NCBI RefSeq assembly: GCF_009650995.1
Contig: NZ_WHVV01000006.1
Location: 124,001 to 188,000, forward strand
From: Sporosarcina cascadiensis
Lineage (GTDB): Bacteria; Bacillota; Bacilli; Bacillales_A; Planococcaceae
DNA length: 64,000 nt
Direction: 5' to 3'
This document shows, in pieces, positions 43,678-52,615 of this stretch (positions are counted from its first letter, which is position 1; each line of letters starts with the position of its first letter). The position numbers and the translations under genes were made by a program. The notes below the pieces were generated by a model. The model was not told the DNA's origin. It did no database searches and saw nothing but the letters and a program-made list of their open reading frames with translations.

Positions 43678-44547
43678 GGCTCTTCACCAAAACATGTGCT
43701 TGATAACCTGTCACGTGCATGTTGGCAGTGTGTGGATTTACTATGTGCGGATTTCGTTTCTCGACTTTGTAGGAATTTTAATTGAAGTGTAAGTTTGCAG
43801 TGTAAACCCGCTTCGGCGCTGGGGGATTGCCTTACGCGATGAGCCTACTGGCGAAGAACGTGCCAGCAGTCTCACAGCCACGGCCGACACCGCAGTTGCG
43901 CCTTCGCTGGTGTTGGAGAAAGTACAATGTCTGATTTTTTTGCAGAGTATGAATTGGCTTGTCTTGTTCCGCATCTCGAGTTTGGAAATGCATCGTTCAC
44001 ATGAATCTAAGCCTTTGCAGGACGATAAGTATTGCATGAAAAAACTTACCCATTGTAATAGCCTCAAATAGTGTGCTCATACTGCCTGCTCACACAAAAA
44101 GTCTTGAAACACCAGCCAGTGTATCTTCGTTCCAGGCAACCTAAGTACGCCGACAGGTGCCTTAATTTCTGCGAAGGACACAGAAATACGGCAAAGCGAA
44201 CCCTACGCTGTTCGCTTGGCAACGGTTGCATGACTGACTTCGTGTGAGCCCGCGGCTAAAAACTCTCTGGGAGGATCAGCCCGACAGGTGAGACAACTTG
44301 CGGGAGCGAAGCGAAAATAGCGTGCAGAAGGAACTCTGTATTGCCTTAATTTCTGCACAGAGCGCAGAAATACGGCCAAGCGAACCCTTCGCTGTTCGCT
44401 TGGCTCACCGTGGGCCCGCAAGACACGCGTCCGCCTGGAACGCAGGGAAGTGGTATCTTTCCACTCTCATCCTATATTACACAATCACTAGTCCAATCTC
44501 AAACTGCTCATGAAATAGACTGTCAAGCACACATTTTGGTGCAGACA
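43678..44547 (-). mobile_element. Non-coding transposable element, copy D (870 bp)
   Basis: Flanked by exact 8-bp direct repeats CAAATAAA (43670-43677 and 44548-44555). The left end is GGCTCTTCACCAAAAC, and the right end read inward is TGTCTGCACCAAAAT, followed by GTGCTTGACA. The core is inverted relative to copies A and C. This copy carries both the 55-bp palindromic insert seen in B (about 43837-43890) and the AAGCGAACAGCG-type inserts seen in C, so it is the largest. It ends 39 nt before the TTG-start gene at 44587. Confidence 0.85.
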
Positions 44548-44586
44548 CAAATAAATGTTGAAAAATATAAAGAGGAGGTAAATGTT

Positions 44587-44889
44587 TTGAATATAAGTTT
44601 ACTATTATTTGTCTCATCAATTAATCAAGAACCTACAGAAGAAAATACTCACACATTAGTGAAAATATTTGAATCTGACTTTCGCCCTCAAGTAGGAGAT
44701 ATAATTGACGATCCTGGTTTTGATTCAGGCTTCCATAATGGATACGAGGTGGTAAAAGTTACAATAAATTATACTTCAAATGAGTGCCTTGTTTCACTGG
44801 CACCGTTAGCAATTGAAGTTGAAAAACTTCGTGTTGAAGATTATATAAAAAAGCTTAAAACACACGGATGGAGTATTCAGTCTAGGTAG
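44587..44889 (+). CDS. 100-aa hypothetical protein with TTG start
   Basis: The TTG at 44587 has AGGAGG 8 nt upstream, which outweighs the longer frame that runs back into element D. The protein is acidic, with LVKIFESDFRPQVGDIIDD (quoted as SDFRPQVGDIID) and a C-terminal amphipathic helix. It has one short hydrophobic start but no clear signal peptide. I do not recognise it. Its promoter would have to lie in or beyond element D, so expression may depend on the insertion. AT content is higher than that of its neighbours. Confidence 0.6.
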   Translation: MNISLLLFVSSINQEPTEENTHTLVKIFESDFRPQVGDIIDDPGFDSGFHNGYEVVKVTINYTSNECLVSLAPLAIEVEKLRVEDYIKKLKTHGWSIQSR

Positions 44890-44906
44890 CACTTATGGAG
44901 GCAGCT

Positions 44907-45593
44907 ATGAGGAAATTAATCGAGAACTATAAAGGGTTACTGCTTTTCATGTTTTTTTATTGGATTGTCTGTTTTATCATGTTATATAAGGAATCAAATT
45001 TCCTTTATTTCATGCTGCCTTGGAATACCTTTTTAGCGCTATTGCCTTTGGTTTTTATTATGAAAGCAGAAATGGCGATCAGGCAGAGGAAGGTTGGTTG
45101 GCCAGCTTTTTGGATCATTCTCTGGTTGTTCTTCTTTCCCAATTCAGTTTATGTGATAACTGACTTCATTCACATAACAAACGATAAATTCTTGTGGCTT
45201 GTAGAAGTTGAGCTCTATTCTGAGGAGTCAAGAGTTGCTTATAGTCATGACATTATGCTGTGGTCAAAGTTGTTTGTCATTGGAGCAGGCTTCTTTTTTG
45301 CTCTATTGGCGGGGCTTGAATCCGTTTATATTTTAGAACGGATAAGCAGAAAAAAGTTATCAGCGTGGATCTCCTCGGCAGGACTGATCGTGCTTGCCTT
45401 ACTTACAGGTTTGGGTGTATACATTGGAAGGTTTTTGCGCTTCAATAGCTGGGATATTCTTGCTGACCCGATTCAGCTAGTTAAACAAGTGATTGGGATG
45501 GATGCGTTTGCCCTGCAATTCATAGCTGTTTTTGCGTGCTTTGTCTTTGGCAGCTATTTGCTCTATAGGACTATTAGAAAAAATGCCCATTAA
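44907..45593 (+). CDS. DUF1361 membrane protein
   Basis: A 228-aa protein with six or seven membrane spans. It has the DUF1361 signatures FFPNSVYVITDFIHI (about 78-92) and YIGRFLRFNSWD (about 175-186). The start at 44907 is chosen because GGAGG lies 6 nt upstream; an ATG at 44895 has none. It follows the 100-aa gene by 17 bp and may be coupled with it. The function of the family is unknown. Confidence 0.8.
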   Translation: MRKLIENYKGLLLFMFFYWIVCFIMLYKESNFLYFMLPWNTFLALLPLVFIMKAEMAIRQRKVGWPAFWIILWLFFFPNSVYVITDFIHITNDKFLWLVEVELYSEESRVAYSHDIMLWSKLFVIGAGFFFALLAGLESVYILERISRKKLSAWISSAGLIVLALLTGLGVYIGRFLRFNSWDILADPIQLVKQVIGMDAFALQFIAVFACFVFGSYLLYRTIRKNAH

Positions 45594-45704
45594 ACAAACT
45601 GCCTTTGATTAACATTAATTTTCGATATTTAAAGTAGCAGGAAGTTTAGCCCTATTACAATGAAAATTAAAATGCTTACACCGCCACTAATTTTTCATTT
45701 TCAA

Positions 45705-45734
45705 TAAATACTTCAATCAAATAGGCGCATGCTA
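45705..45734 (+). promoter_or_regulatory. Sigma-G (forespore) promoter of tlp
   Basis: TAAATA (45705-45710), a 17-nt spacer and CATGCTA (45728-45734). Each box differs by one base from the sigma-G consensus (TGAATA and CATACTA). It lies 37 nt before tlp. Confidence 0.6.
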
Positions 45735-45771
45735 TCCTTGGGAAGTGAAAATAGGCAAAGGAGGATTAGCA

Positions 45772-45993
45772 ATGGTCAAACATTATCCGAAACCGAATGA
45801 TCCGGCTGATGATAAAGAAAGATTGAACAAAACAATCAGCAATATGGAAGCGGCAGAAGAAGCAATGGAGTTCGCAGAAGGGAAAGAACGAGCCAGTATC
45901 AAAGAAAAGAACGAACGAAGAGCGGAGAGTATTGAGGATTTGAAAAATGAAATCCAAGAAGAAGATAAATCGAGGATTAATGGTTATATATAA
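45772..45993 (+). CDS. tlp: Small acid-soluble spore protein Tlp
   Basis: A 73-aa protein matching the Tlp family in plan: an N-terminal PKPNDPADD, then INNIEEA-like ISNMEAAEEAMEFAEG (about 22-37), and IKEKNERRAESIEDLKNEI before a GY-type C-terminus (NGYI). Tlp accumulates in the forespore; it is direct evidence for a spore-former. AAGGAGG lies 8 nt before ATG 45772, and a sigma-G-type promoter precedes it. Confidence 0.92.
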   Translation: MVKHYPKPNDPADDKERLNKTISNMEAAEEAMEFAEGKERASIKEKNERRAESIEDLKNEIQEEDKSRINGYI

Positions 45994-46006
45994 CACTGCA
46001 GAATCT

Positions 46007-46050
46007 AGTCTGTGCGTGAAACTTTCGAGTTTTTTGCACAGGCTTTTTAT
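46007..46050 (+). terminator. tlp terminator
   Basis: Stem AGTCTGTGC (46007-46015) with GCACAGGCT (46036-46044), followed by TTTT. Confidence 0.75.
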
Positions 46051-46133
46051 AGGCAAAAAACAAGCATTTTTCCCACCGCGCTGTATACAATATATAATAG
46101 TACTGAGTTTCATATGAAAAGGGAGAGTTTATT

Positions 46134-46460
46134 GTGAATCGAATTCGATCTATAGAGGCATGGCGGGCGCTTTTGGATAAATCTGATGAACAGCCATTTC
46201 TGTTATTCAAATTAAGCATGACAAGTTTTGCAAGTATTGCAGCTAAAAAAGAAATACAGAAGCTTCAGACGGAATTGCCGATTTATGTTGTGATTGTTCA
46301 AATAAGCAAGAAAGTCTCCAATGCGATTGAATCGGATTTAGGTGTTAAGCATGAAACCCCACAGTTGCTGATCTTAAAAGATAAAAGAGGAATTTGGCAA
46401 GCAACACATTATCAGATTAAAGAATCGATAGTGAAGGATGCCATTGTGACCTACGTTTAA
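46134..46460 (+). CDS. YtxJ-like (monothiol bacilliredoxin fold) protein lacking the active-site Cys
   Basis: A 108-aa thioredoxin-fold protein. Its middle and end match YtxJ: VVIVQISKKVSNAIESDLGVKHETPQLLIL (in parts: ISKKVSNAIESDLGV, KHETPQLLIL) and ATHYQI near 90. YtxJ members have a K-H-S-x-T-C-P active site; here it reads KLSMTSFAS, with Leu 27 for His and Ser 31 for Cys. There is no other cysteine. It cannot do thiol exchange in the usual way and may be a binding or regulatory form. A GTG start follows AAAAGGGAGAG. Confidence 0.65.
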   Translation: MNRIRSIEAWRALLDKSDEQPFLLFKLSMTSFASIAAKKEIQKLQTELPIYVVIVQISKKVSNAIESDLGVKHETPQLLILKDKRGIWQATHYQIKESIVKDAIVTYV

Positions 46461-46505
46461 TCCATCAATAAATAATTCGGTGGGCCGATAATAGAAAATG
46501 ATTGG

Positions 46506-47117
46506 ATGGTGTACAAGCACATGGGAGGCTGGTTTCCTAGAATATATGATCTGGTGATGAAGCCTTTGGAACTAACGCGTTTCAAGCAGGTACGTACGGA
46601 ATTAGTGAGGTCAGCAAGAGGGAATGTGTTGGAGATTGGATCAGGAACCGGTGTCAATTTTCCTTTCTATCGCCATGCTGAAAAAGTAACTGCTGTGGAA
46701 CCAAATCCCTTGATGACCAAACGGGCTGTCAAGCGAATGAAAAACACAAGCGTGCCAGTCGAATTATACGAAACAACTGCTGAATCATTACCGTTTGCCG
46801 ATAATACATTTGATACAGTTATCGCAACACTTGTATTTTGCACGATTCCAGATCCAGCGAAAGCATTAGCGGAAATTCGCCGCGTCAGTAAACCGGGAGC
46901 TGAGATTTTGTTTTTTGAGCATGTACAAATGAAACAGCCCGTTCTAAGAAAAGCACAGGATTTTCTTAATCCACTTTGGAAAAGAGTATGCGATGGTTGT
47001 AATCTTAATCGCAATACCTTATTGCTTATTCAACAATCTGGAATAGAGGTAAAATCTATAGAATCTTTTTATGCGACATTGTTTTTGTCTATTAATAGTG
47101 TGAATACCAAGCGCTAA
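46506..47117 (+). CDS. Class I SAM-dependent methyltransferase
   Basis: A 203-aa protein with a standard SAM fold. Motif I is VLEIGSGTGVNFPFY (about 42-56), motif II is the acidic AVEPNP near 67, and a middle motif reads LPFADNTFDTVIATLVFCTI (given as ADNTFDTVIATL). A late EHVQMKQP lies near 141. It resembles UbiE/COQ5-like and phospholipid methyltransferases; the substrate is unknown. The ribosome site is weak. It begins 45 bp after the YtxJ-like gene. Confidence 0.85.
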   Translation: MVYKHMGGWFPRIYDLVMKPLELTRFKQVRTELVRSARGNVLEIGSGTGVNFPFYRHAEKVTAVEPNPLMTKRAVKRMKNTSVPVELYETTAESLPFADNTFDTVIATLVFCTIPDPAKALAEIRRVSKPGAEILFFEHVQMKQPVLRKAQDFLNPLWKRVCDGCNLNRNTLLLIQQSGIEVKSIESFYATLFLSINSVNTKR

Positions 47118-47291
47118 CTGATTTCTCTTAGTGATTACATAGCTTTACATAGCAATAACCAAGGACTGTAAGGGTACCTATTATTTCACTCTTGAATCGC
47201 TCAGTTCCATACAGACCAATGCTGACATAGCGGAAATGACGGATACAATACTTCAGAATGATTCAAATAGTGATTGAGTATTCTGTTTCTC

Positions 47292-47327
47292 AAAAAAGCC
47301 AGTGCCGATACGTTGTCGGCACTGGCT
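47292..47327 (-). terminator. fda terminator
   Basis: An 11-bp perfect stem (47298-47308 with 47317-47327) with a minus-strand T run at 47297-47292. Confidence 0.9.
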
Positions 47328-47335
47328 ATCTTCAA

Positions 47336-48220
47336 TTAAATCGAAGCTTCATAAATGGATTTTACTGCTTTGCCTAGCTTACTGTTAAATTCTTCTTCTG
47401 ATTGATCTGCATTCAGGTCCTGGCTCAATGCGCGTGAGAAACTTGCGATAAGTCCATCGTTTTCTTTTAGCTTTTCATTCGCAATATCTGTTGAATAGCC
47501 TCCTGAAAGGGCAACTGCACGAACGACGCGAGGATGATCGATCAATTCTTTATACAAGTTTGTTTCTGTTGGAATCGTTAATTTCAACATGACGTTTTCG
47601 TGATCCTGAAGCTGATCTAAATGCTTATGGATTTCCGTTTTCAGTAATGACTCACATGCTTTTTTATCAGCACTGTGAATATCCACTTCCGGTTCAATAA
47701 TGGGAATTAGACCCGCAGCAAGAATTTGCTTGCCAGCTTCAAATTGCTGATCAACAACAGCTTTGATACCAGCTTCATTCGGCTCTTTAATGACAGAACG
47801 CATTTTAGTACCGAAAATATGGCGTTCATTCGCTCGCTTCAATAAGTCCTCCAAATCAGTGATCGGCTTCATTAGTTGAACGCCATTTTCTTCTTCCGCA
47901 AGACCTTTATCGATTTTCAGGAAAGGTACGATGCCTTTTTTGTTTGCCAGGTAATCTGCAGTATACATACCTTGTATTTCACGATCCATTGTCTGTTCGA
48001 ATAAAATAGCACCGAGAATATGTTCCGCGTCAAAAGCGGGGGATGTGATGATTCGTGTCCGCATGTCATGTACTAATGTGAACATTTCGTCTTCACTTGA
48101 GTAGCTATCCTCATTCACTCCGTAGGCTGCCAATGCTTTTGGTGTACTGCCGCCACTCTGATCCAATGCTGCAATGAAACCTTTACCATTCTTAATTTTT
48201 TCAAATTGTTTTTCATCCAT
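47336..48220 (-). CDS. fda: Class I fructose-bisphosphate aldolase
   Basis: A 294-aa Schiff-base aldolase of the staphylococcal type (about 296 aa), cleaving fructose 1,6-bisphosphate to two triose phosphates. It starts [21 protein letters not shown] (quoted: [17 protein letters not shown]). The acidic region [11 protein letters not shown] near 172 is followed by the lysine motif [12 protein letters not shown] near 205 that forms the imine, and ALSGGYS near 237 binds phosphate. ATG 48220 has GGAG 8 nt upstream. It is monocistronic. Confidence 0.93.
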   Translation of the reverse strand: MDEKQFEKIKNGKGFIAALDQSGGSTPKALAAYGVNEDSYSSEDEMFTLVHDMRTRIITSPAFDAEHILGAILFEQTMDREIQGMYTADYLANKKGIVPFLKIDKGLAEEENGVQLMKPITDLEDLLKRANERHIFGTKMRSVIKEPNEAGIKAVVDQQFEAGKQILAAGLIPIIEPEVDIHSADKKACESLLKTEIHKHLDQLQDHENVMLKLTIPTETNLYKELIDHPRVVRAVALSGGYSTDIANEKLKENDGLIASFSRALSQDLNADQSEEEFNSKLGKAVKSIYEASI

Positions 48221-48604
48221 TTCGCTCACTCCTCATGAATAGTACTTCTTTTATGTTAACATGAAACAGATTTTTTATAAAAAGAAAGGTAATAGAAATT
48301 GCTGACTGTTATAGACACATTAATCAGCAATGTCCAGGGTCAGCACGTAATAGATGCAGGCCTGCTTCTATCTTTCACAGAAAAAGGGAAAGAGCACTTG
48401 GGAATATTAGGTTTTTAACATGAAATAAGGGGGGTGAGCCGCTTCATGAGGAACGACTGAAAGAATCCTATTATTATATCCAGCGCACTCTTGAATAAGT
48501 GCCGACACAAATATATTATCGAAAAAATAACTAGAAAAAGGACTCGTTTGAGTCCTTTTTAGAGCTTCCTTTAACCAGTGTATTATCAAGATGAAGGATA
48601 AAAC
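48221..48604. other. Intergenic stretch without a gene
   Basis: Holds the fda promoter region and a perfect terminator hairpin (AAAAAGGACTC 48535-48545 with its complement 48550-48560), T-rich on both strands. A 60-codon minus-strand frame overlaps that terminator and has no ribosome site, so I see no convincing coding region. Confidence 0.5.
48535..48560. terminator. Bidirectional terminator
   Basis: An 11-bp perfect stem with a 4-nt loop and T/A flanks. On the minus strand it lies downstream of the YiaA-like gene. Confidence 0.8.
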
Positions 48605-49072
48605 TCAATCAGTATTTCTTGCTTTCTGTGTATCCCGAACATTTTTCTGAACAGTGATTGCGGCAAAAATACTTAGAACAAAAGCCATTCCGTAAAAACC
48701 TTTCTCACTTAAAATAATACTTCCTGCATTGAACAAACCGATGGCCATTAATAAGATAGATGTAAGCAGTGCAAACCAGCTGAGTCCATAATAAATATTG
48801 GTTACAGGGATTCCCTCCTCTTTATCCCGAACTGCTTTCTGTAAAGAGACAGCTGAATAGAGTCCGAATATTAAAATGGCAAAGTAATAGCCTTTCTCAT
48901 TCAGTTCCATTGCTGCATTATACAAACCTAAAAGATAAGCAGCCACTCCGATGATCAGCGCTGCATATGAAGCACCTTTAAAAGCGGAAGTAGGTTCGCC
49001 GTCCCTTCGCTGTGTTTTCAATTTCGAATCATTTTGCTTGTTCTTATTAATCAAATCTTCATTATCATTCAT
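48605..49072 (-). CDS. YiaA/YiaB-family membrane protein (two repeats)
   Basis: A 155-aa protein with a polar N-terminus (1-30) and two copies of the YiaAB unit, each with two membrane helices. The units end YSAVSLQKAVRDKEEG (about 78-93) and FAAITVQKNVRDTQKA (about 137-152). The repeat relation is clear by eye. The function of the family is not known. A GTG one codon earlier is also possible; AGGGAG lies 12-15 nt upstream. Confidence 0.75.
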   Translation of the reverse strand: MNDNEDLINKNKQNDSKLKTQRRDGEPTSAFKGASYAALIIGVAAYLLGLYNAAMELNEKGYYFAILIFGLYSAVSLQKAVRDKEEGIPVTNIYYGLSWFALLTSILLMAIGLFNAGSIILSEKGFYGMAFVLSIFAAITVQKNVRDTQKARNTD

Positions 49073-49179
49073 CACTAAGCATGTCACTCCCTTTCGATTA
49101 TCATAAGCTAAACCAGGTTCTGCTAGCAACGACTTTTCAAAAAATTCTACTATTTGACCCAAAGGAACCACTCGCAGCA

Positions 49180-49213
49180 ACGTGCCAAGATTAGTCTCAT
49201 AATCTTGGCACGT
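49180..49213. terminator. 13-bp perfect hairpin downstream of the EAL gene
   Basis: ACGTGCCAAGATT (49180-49192) pairs fully with 49201-49213. It has no good T run on the minus strand, so it could be an RNA-end stabiliser rather than a terminator. Confidence 0.5.
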
Positions 49214-49217
49214 TTAT

Positions 49218-51569
49218 TTATTGTTGTTGTGCAAATTCTTCTTTTAACGTTTCCAATAAGAGATCGGGCTTCATAGGTCTATAAAAATAATATCCTTGCA
49301 CAAAATCGCAATGTGCTTTTCGCAGCCAAACGACTTCTTCTTTCTCCTCCACACCTTCCATGACTACCCGCAGATTCAAGTTATGGCCAAGTTGGATGAT
49401 GGAGCGGACGATTGCTTCCTGTCCAGCATTGCCGAGAAGATCGTCCAGAAACGATTTATCAATTTTCAGTACGTGGATCGGCAGTTCTTTTAATTGACTG
49501 AAAGAAGAATAGCCTGTGCCGAAATCATCCAATGAAATTTGGATTCCGGCCTCAGCAATTTCTGTTAATATCGACTGAGTTTCATAGGCAAGTGAAGCTG
49601 ATTCGGTAATTTCCAATTCAAGATATCTGGGATCCATCCGCGTCTCATCAATTATTCGCATGAGGTGTTCGACAAAGTCTTCTCTCGTTAATTGTAGAGG
49701 GGAGATATTGACAGCAATGATCGGCGGTTCCTGCATTTCTTCAGCCCACTCATTCCATTGTATGCAAGCTTCACGCAGTACCCACTCGCCGATTGCATGA
49801 ATCATGCCTTTTCCCTCAGCGATAGGAATGAAATCTACTGGAGATACAAATCCATAGATCGGATGAACCCAACGCAGTAAAGCCTCCGCACCGACTATTC
49901 TATTGCTGTCCAACGAAACTTTGGGCTGATAGAGCAAATGAAATTGATTTTGCTCCAGCGCAGTCGATAACGCTTCCTCCAGTTGAAGACGGCGTTTATG
50001 CTGGTCTTTAATTGCGACATTGAAAGCAGTGGCTTGATTTTTTCCACTACGTTTTGATTCGGACATGGCTAAGTCTGCAAATTGCAGAAGCTCATGTATA
50101 GAATCTGCCTCTCCCGGAAATTTGCAGTAGCCTGCACTCAAAGTAGTTTCTATAGACACTTCTTCAAATATGAACGGACAGCGGGTTACTTCGATACATT
50201 GTGCAGCAATTGATTGAAGATTTTTCACTTGTTCGCCAGTAACCAGCATAACGAATTCATCGCCGCCGGTTCTGGCCAGAAAGTTACCATCATTCGCAAA
50301 TTCCTTCAACTTTTTTGAAATGTACTGAAGGGTGGCATCTCCGGCTGGAAGTCCAAGTGTATCATTAATGAATTTCAATCTGTCTGCATTAAATAAAATA
50401 CATCCGATTTCATTTCCAGCCTGCAGCCAATCTTGCAAAATTGCATCGAGCTGGTAGCGGTTTGGCAGATTTGTAAGCTGATCATGGTAGGCCAAATGCT
50501 CAATGCGGCGTTTGGAATGAATGGATTCCGTTATATCACGGATCATCCATAGAGAATTATTCATGGATTCAATCTTCACAGAATGTCTTTTTGCTTCCAC
50601 AATGCTGTTTTTCATTTCCAAATGGAATTCTTCTCCGCTCTCGACATCTTCAGTCAGCAGCAAATGATAGTCATGCAATTTAGAAAATTTCTGCAGTATA
50701 CCCGCCTGATTCATCAAAAGATAAAACGCTGGATTTGCATGAAGAATACGGTTTGTTCTATCTGTCAGAATGATACCTTCTGCTGCAGCGTCAAGAATGG
50801 TATTTTGAACAATTGCCTGCTTTCTAAAAAAACGATCAAAGATAATAGAGAAGAAAAATAAAGTAAAGATCAGCAGGGTGACAACCGCGACAACCCATGC
50901 GAGTACGTTCGCGTCGATACCAGATTCAAATGTTCTTTTATTTCCGGTACTTTCTGTAAATTGAGAAGCCGCCATACCGGTGTAATGCATGCCTGCAATC
51001 GCAACAGCCATAAAGAGAGATGCTGAAACCTTTACTCTCCAGGACATTTCATTTTTTGCATAGGGAGAGAGAAAGCCAAGCCACAAGGCAGCCAGGGAAG
51101 CTGAAATAGCAATGACAGCCGAAACCAGCACAAGCGGTATATTGTAGGAGATTACTAACGGCCGAATAGCTTCTGTACCTATATAATGCATCGACACAAT
51201 TCCAAGCCCCATCAAGATGCCCGCTGACCAATAATTCATTCGATTTCCGATGTTGCGGGAAATTAGAAAATAGCCTAAAATACAAGCAATCGCAGAAACC
51301 ACGACCGAAAGTACAACTAATGACGTATTATAATATACAGGGATAGTAAAATCGTGAGCGAGCATTGCAATAAAATGCATGGACCAAATACCAATCCCCA
51401 GTGTTGCGCCGCCGGAAAGCAGCCAGATCAGCTTGTCTGTACCGGAGGAAAAAATGACTCTCCTGGCTAAGTCGATAGAAGCGTAGGCTGAAATTGCAGC
51501 AATTATATAGGAGAGCATCATTAAATAAGGATTATGTTGAAAAAACATGATGAAAAAAGAATGGTCCAA
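49218..51569 (-). CDS. MHYT-PAS-GGDEF-EAL membrane protein (YkoW-like)
   Basis: A 783-aa cyclic-di-GMP enzyme. Seven membrane helices (1-245) carry three MHYT-type motifs: SMHFIAM near 63, SMHYIGT near 127 and GMHYTGM near 195. These are proposed to sense O2, CO or NO through metal. A PAS-like region (about 255-350) follows. The GGDEF domain has an intact ARTGGDEFVML active site. The EAL domain begins GAEALLRW, with further catalytic motifs NISPLQL, ELEITES and DDFGTGYSS. Both cyclase and phosphodiesterase activities are possible. The start is TTG with GAGGTG 6 nt upstream. Confidence 0.93.
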   Translation of the reverse strand: MDHSFFIMFFQHNPYLMMLSYIIAAISAYASIDLARRVIFSSGTDKLIWLLSGGATLGIGIWSMHFIAMLAHDFTIPVYYNTSLVVLSVVVSAIACILGYFLISRNIGNRMNYWSAGILMGLGIVSMHYIGTEAIRPLVISYNIPLVLVSAVIAISASLAALWLGFLSPYAKNEMSWRVKVSASLFMAVAIAGMHYTGMAASQFTESTGNKRTFESGIDANVLAWVVAVVTLLIFTLFFFSIIFDRFFRKQAIVQNTILDAAAEGIILTDRTNRILHANPAFYLLMNQAGILQKFSKLHDYHLLLTEDVESGEEFHLEMKNSIVEAKRHSVKIESMNNSLWMIRDITESIHSKRRIEHLAYHDQLTNLPNRYQLDAILQDWLQAGNEIGCILFNADRLKFINDTLGLPAGDATLQYISKKLKEFANDGNFLARTGGDEFVMLVTGEQVKNLQSIAAQCIEVTRCPFIFEEVSIETTLSAGYCKFPGEADSIHELLQFADLAMSESKRSGKNQATAFNVAIKDQHKRRLQLEEALSTALEQNQFHLLYQPKVSLDSNRIVGAEALLRWVHPIYGFVSPVDFIPIAEGKGMIHAIGEWVLREACIQWNEWAEEMQEPPIIAVNISPLQLTREDFVEHLMRIIDETRMDPRYLELEITESASLAYETQSILTEIAEAGIQISLDDFGTGYSSFSQLKELPIHVLKIDKSFLDDLLGNAGQEAIVRSIIQLGHNLNLRVVMEGVEEKEEVVWLRKAHCDFVQGYYFYRPMKPDLLLETLKEEFAQQQ

Positions 51570-51709
51570 CTGTACACCTCTTCTTTTTATTTTTATCTAT
51601 TATATCGGCCGAAAAGTAATATTTAATAGGTTGTATGCAGAAAAACGAAAAGTTAGATATTGGTATTGAAAGTAAACGGGCTCAGTCTATTTGATTGGAG
51701 AGAATTAGA

Positions 51710-52609
51710 ATGAAGACAAAACCAATTTACGTTGAGATTCCAATTCATGTACCCATTCAGCAGGTATGGGATGCTTCGCAGAATCCGGAAATGCACGCCC
51801 AATGGGATTTGCGATTTTCTACGATCAGCTATCTGCCGAAAAAGGAGGAAGAACCGCAGCTGTTTACCTATACACGCAATGTAGGCCCTTTTTTAACGGT
51901 AGAAGGGTGGGGGAAGAGCAGCGGTTCTCTACAATTAGCAAATGGTTCGCGCAGTTCCTCTCTTCATTTTGGGACAGATCAGAAAATTTCTCCTATCCGT
52001 GAAGGACGCGGCTTTTGGAAATATGAACCGATTGAAAATGGAACGAAATTTTTGACGCAATATGACTATACATCGAGTTTCGGTAAAGCAGGGAATTTGT
52101 TTGATTTATTTTTCAGGCCGATGATCGGATACGCAACTGCACTTAGCTTTGACGTGTTGAAAAGGTGGCTGGAGAAAGGGGAAACACCCGCTTCTCAATA
52201 TTTGCGCTATTTCTCTATGCAGCTTCTCATTCTATTTTTCTCGTTTATTTGGATTTATCAAGGGCTTGTACCAAAGCTCATCGCGATGCATCCTCAGGAA
52301 AAGTCAATGGTCGCAGGCGGACTGTCAATAACAGATGAGCAAGCTTTGAAAGTTGTCTTTGCAATCGGAGCGGCTGAAATAGTATTCGGCTTCATTTGGC
52401 TTTTTTACCGCAATAAACGGCATCTTTTGCTGTTGCAGATTATCGTATTTCCTCTACTGACATTCGCGGCATTGATCGCTTCTCCTGAAACTGCAATCCA
52501 TCCATTTAATCCGGTAACATTTAATTTGTCGTTGATTTTGATTACGGCAATCGGTCTGCTGGTTAGCCGGGATATTCCGACTGCTGCATCTTGTAAAAGA
52601 AAGAAGTGA
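51710..52609 (+). CDS. YndG-like protein: SRPBCC domain plus DoxX-like membrane domain
   Basis: A 299-aa protein. The N-terminal SRPBCC (START-like) lipid-binding fold (1-150) is seen in IYVEIPIHVPIQQVWDASQN (quoted: IPIHVPIQQVWDASQN). The C-terminal half (about 165-290) has four membrane helices of DoxX type. Order and domain plan match B. subtilis yndG, followed by yndH and yndJ. ATG 51710 follows TTGGAGAG. Function unknown; substrate binding at the membrane is inferred from the fold. Confidence 0.75.
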   Translation: MKTKPIYVEIPIHVPIQQVWDASQNPEMHAQWDLRFSTISYLPKKEEEPQLFTYTRNVGPFLTVEGWGKSSGSLQLANGSRSSSLHFGTDQKISPIREGRGFWKYEPIENGTKFLTQYDYTSSFGKAGNLFDLFFRPMIGYATALSFDVLKRWLEKGETPASQYLRYFSMQLLILFFSFIWIYQGLVPKLIAMHPQEKSMVAGGLSITDEQALKVVFAIGAAEIVFGFIWLFYRNKRHLLLLQIIVFPLLTFAALIASPETAIHPFNPVTFNLSLILITAIGLLVSRDIPTAASCKRKK

Positions 52610-52615
52610 TGGTAG

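Noticed and set aside
44410..44586. N-terminal extension of the 100-aa gene back into element D
   Set aside because: AGGAGG sits directly before the TTG at 44587, and the upstream codons are the element end.
48407..48589. 60-codon minus-strand ORF upstream of the fda region
   Set aside because: It overlaps a perfect terminator, has no ribosome site and shows no protein-like pattern.
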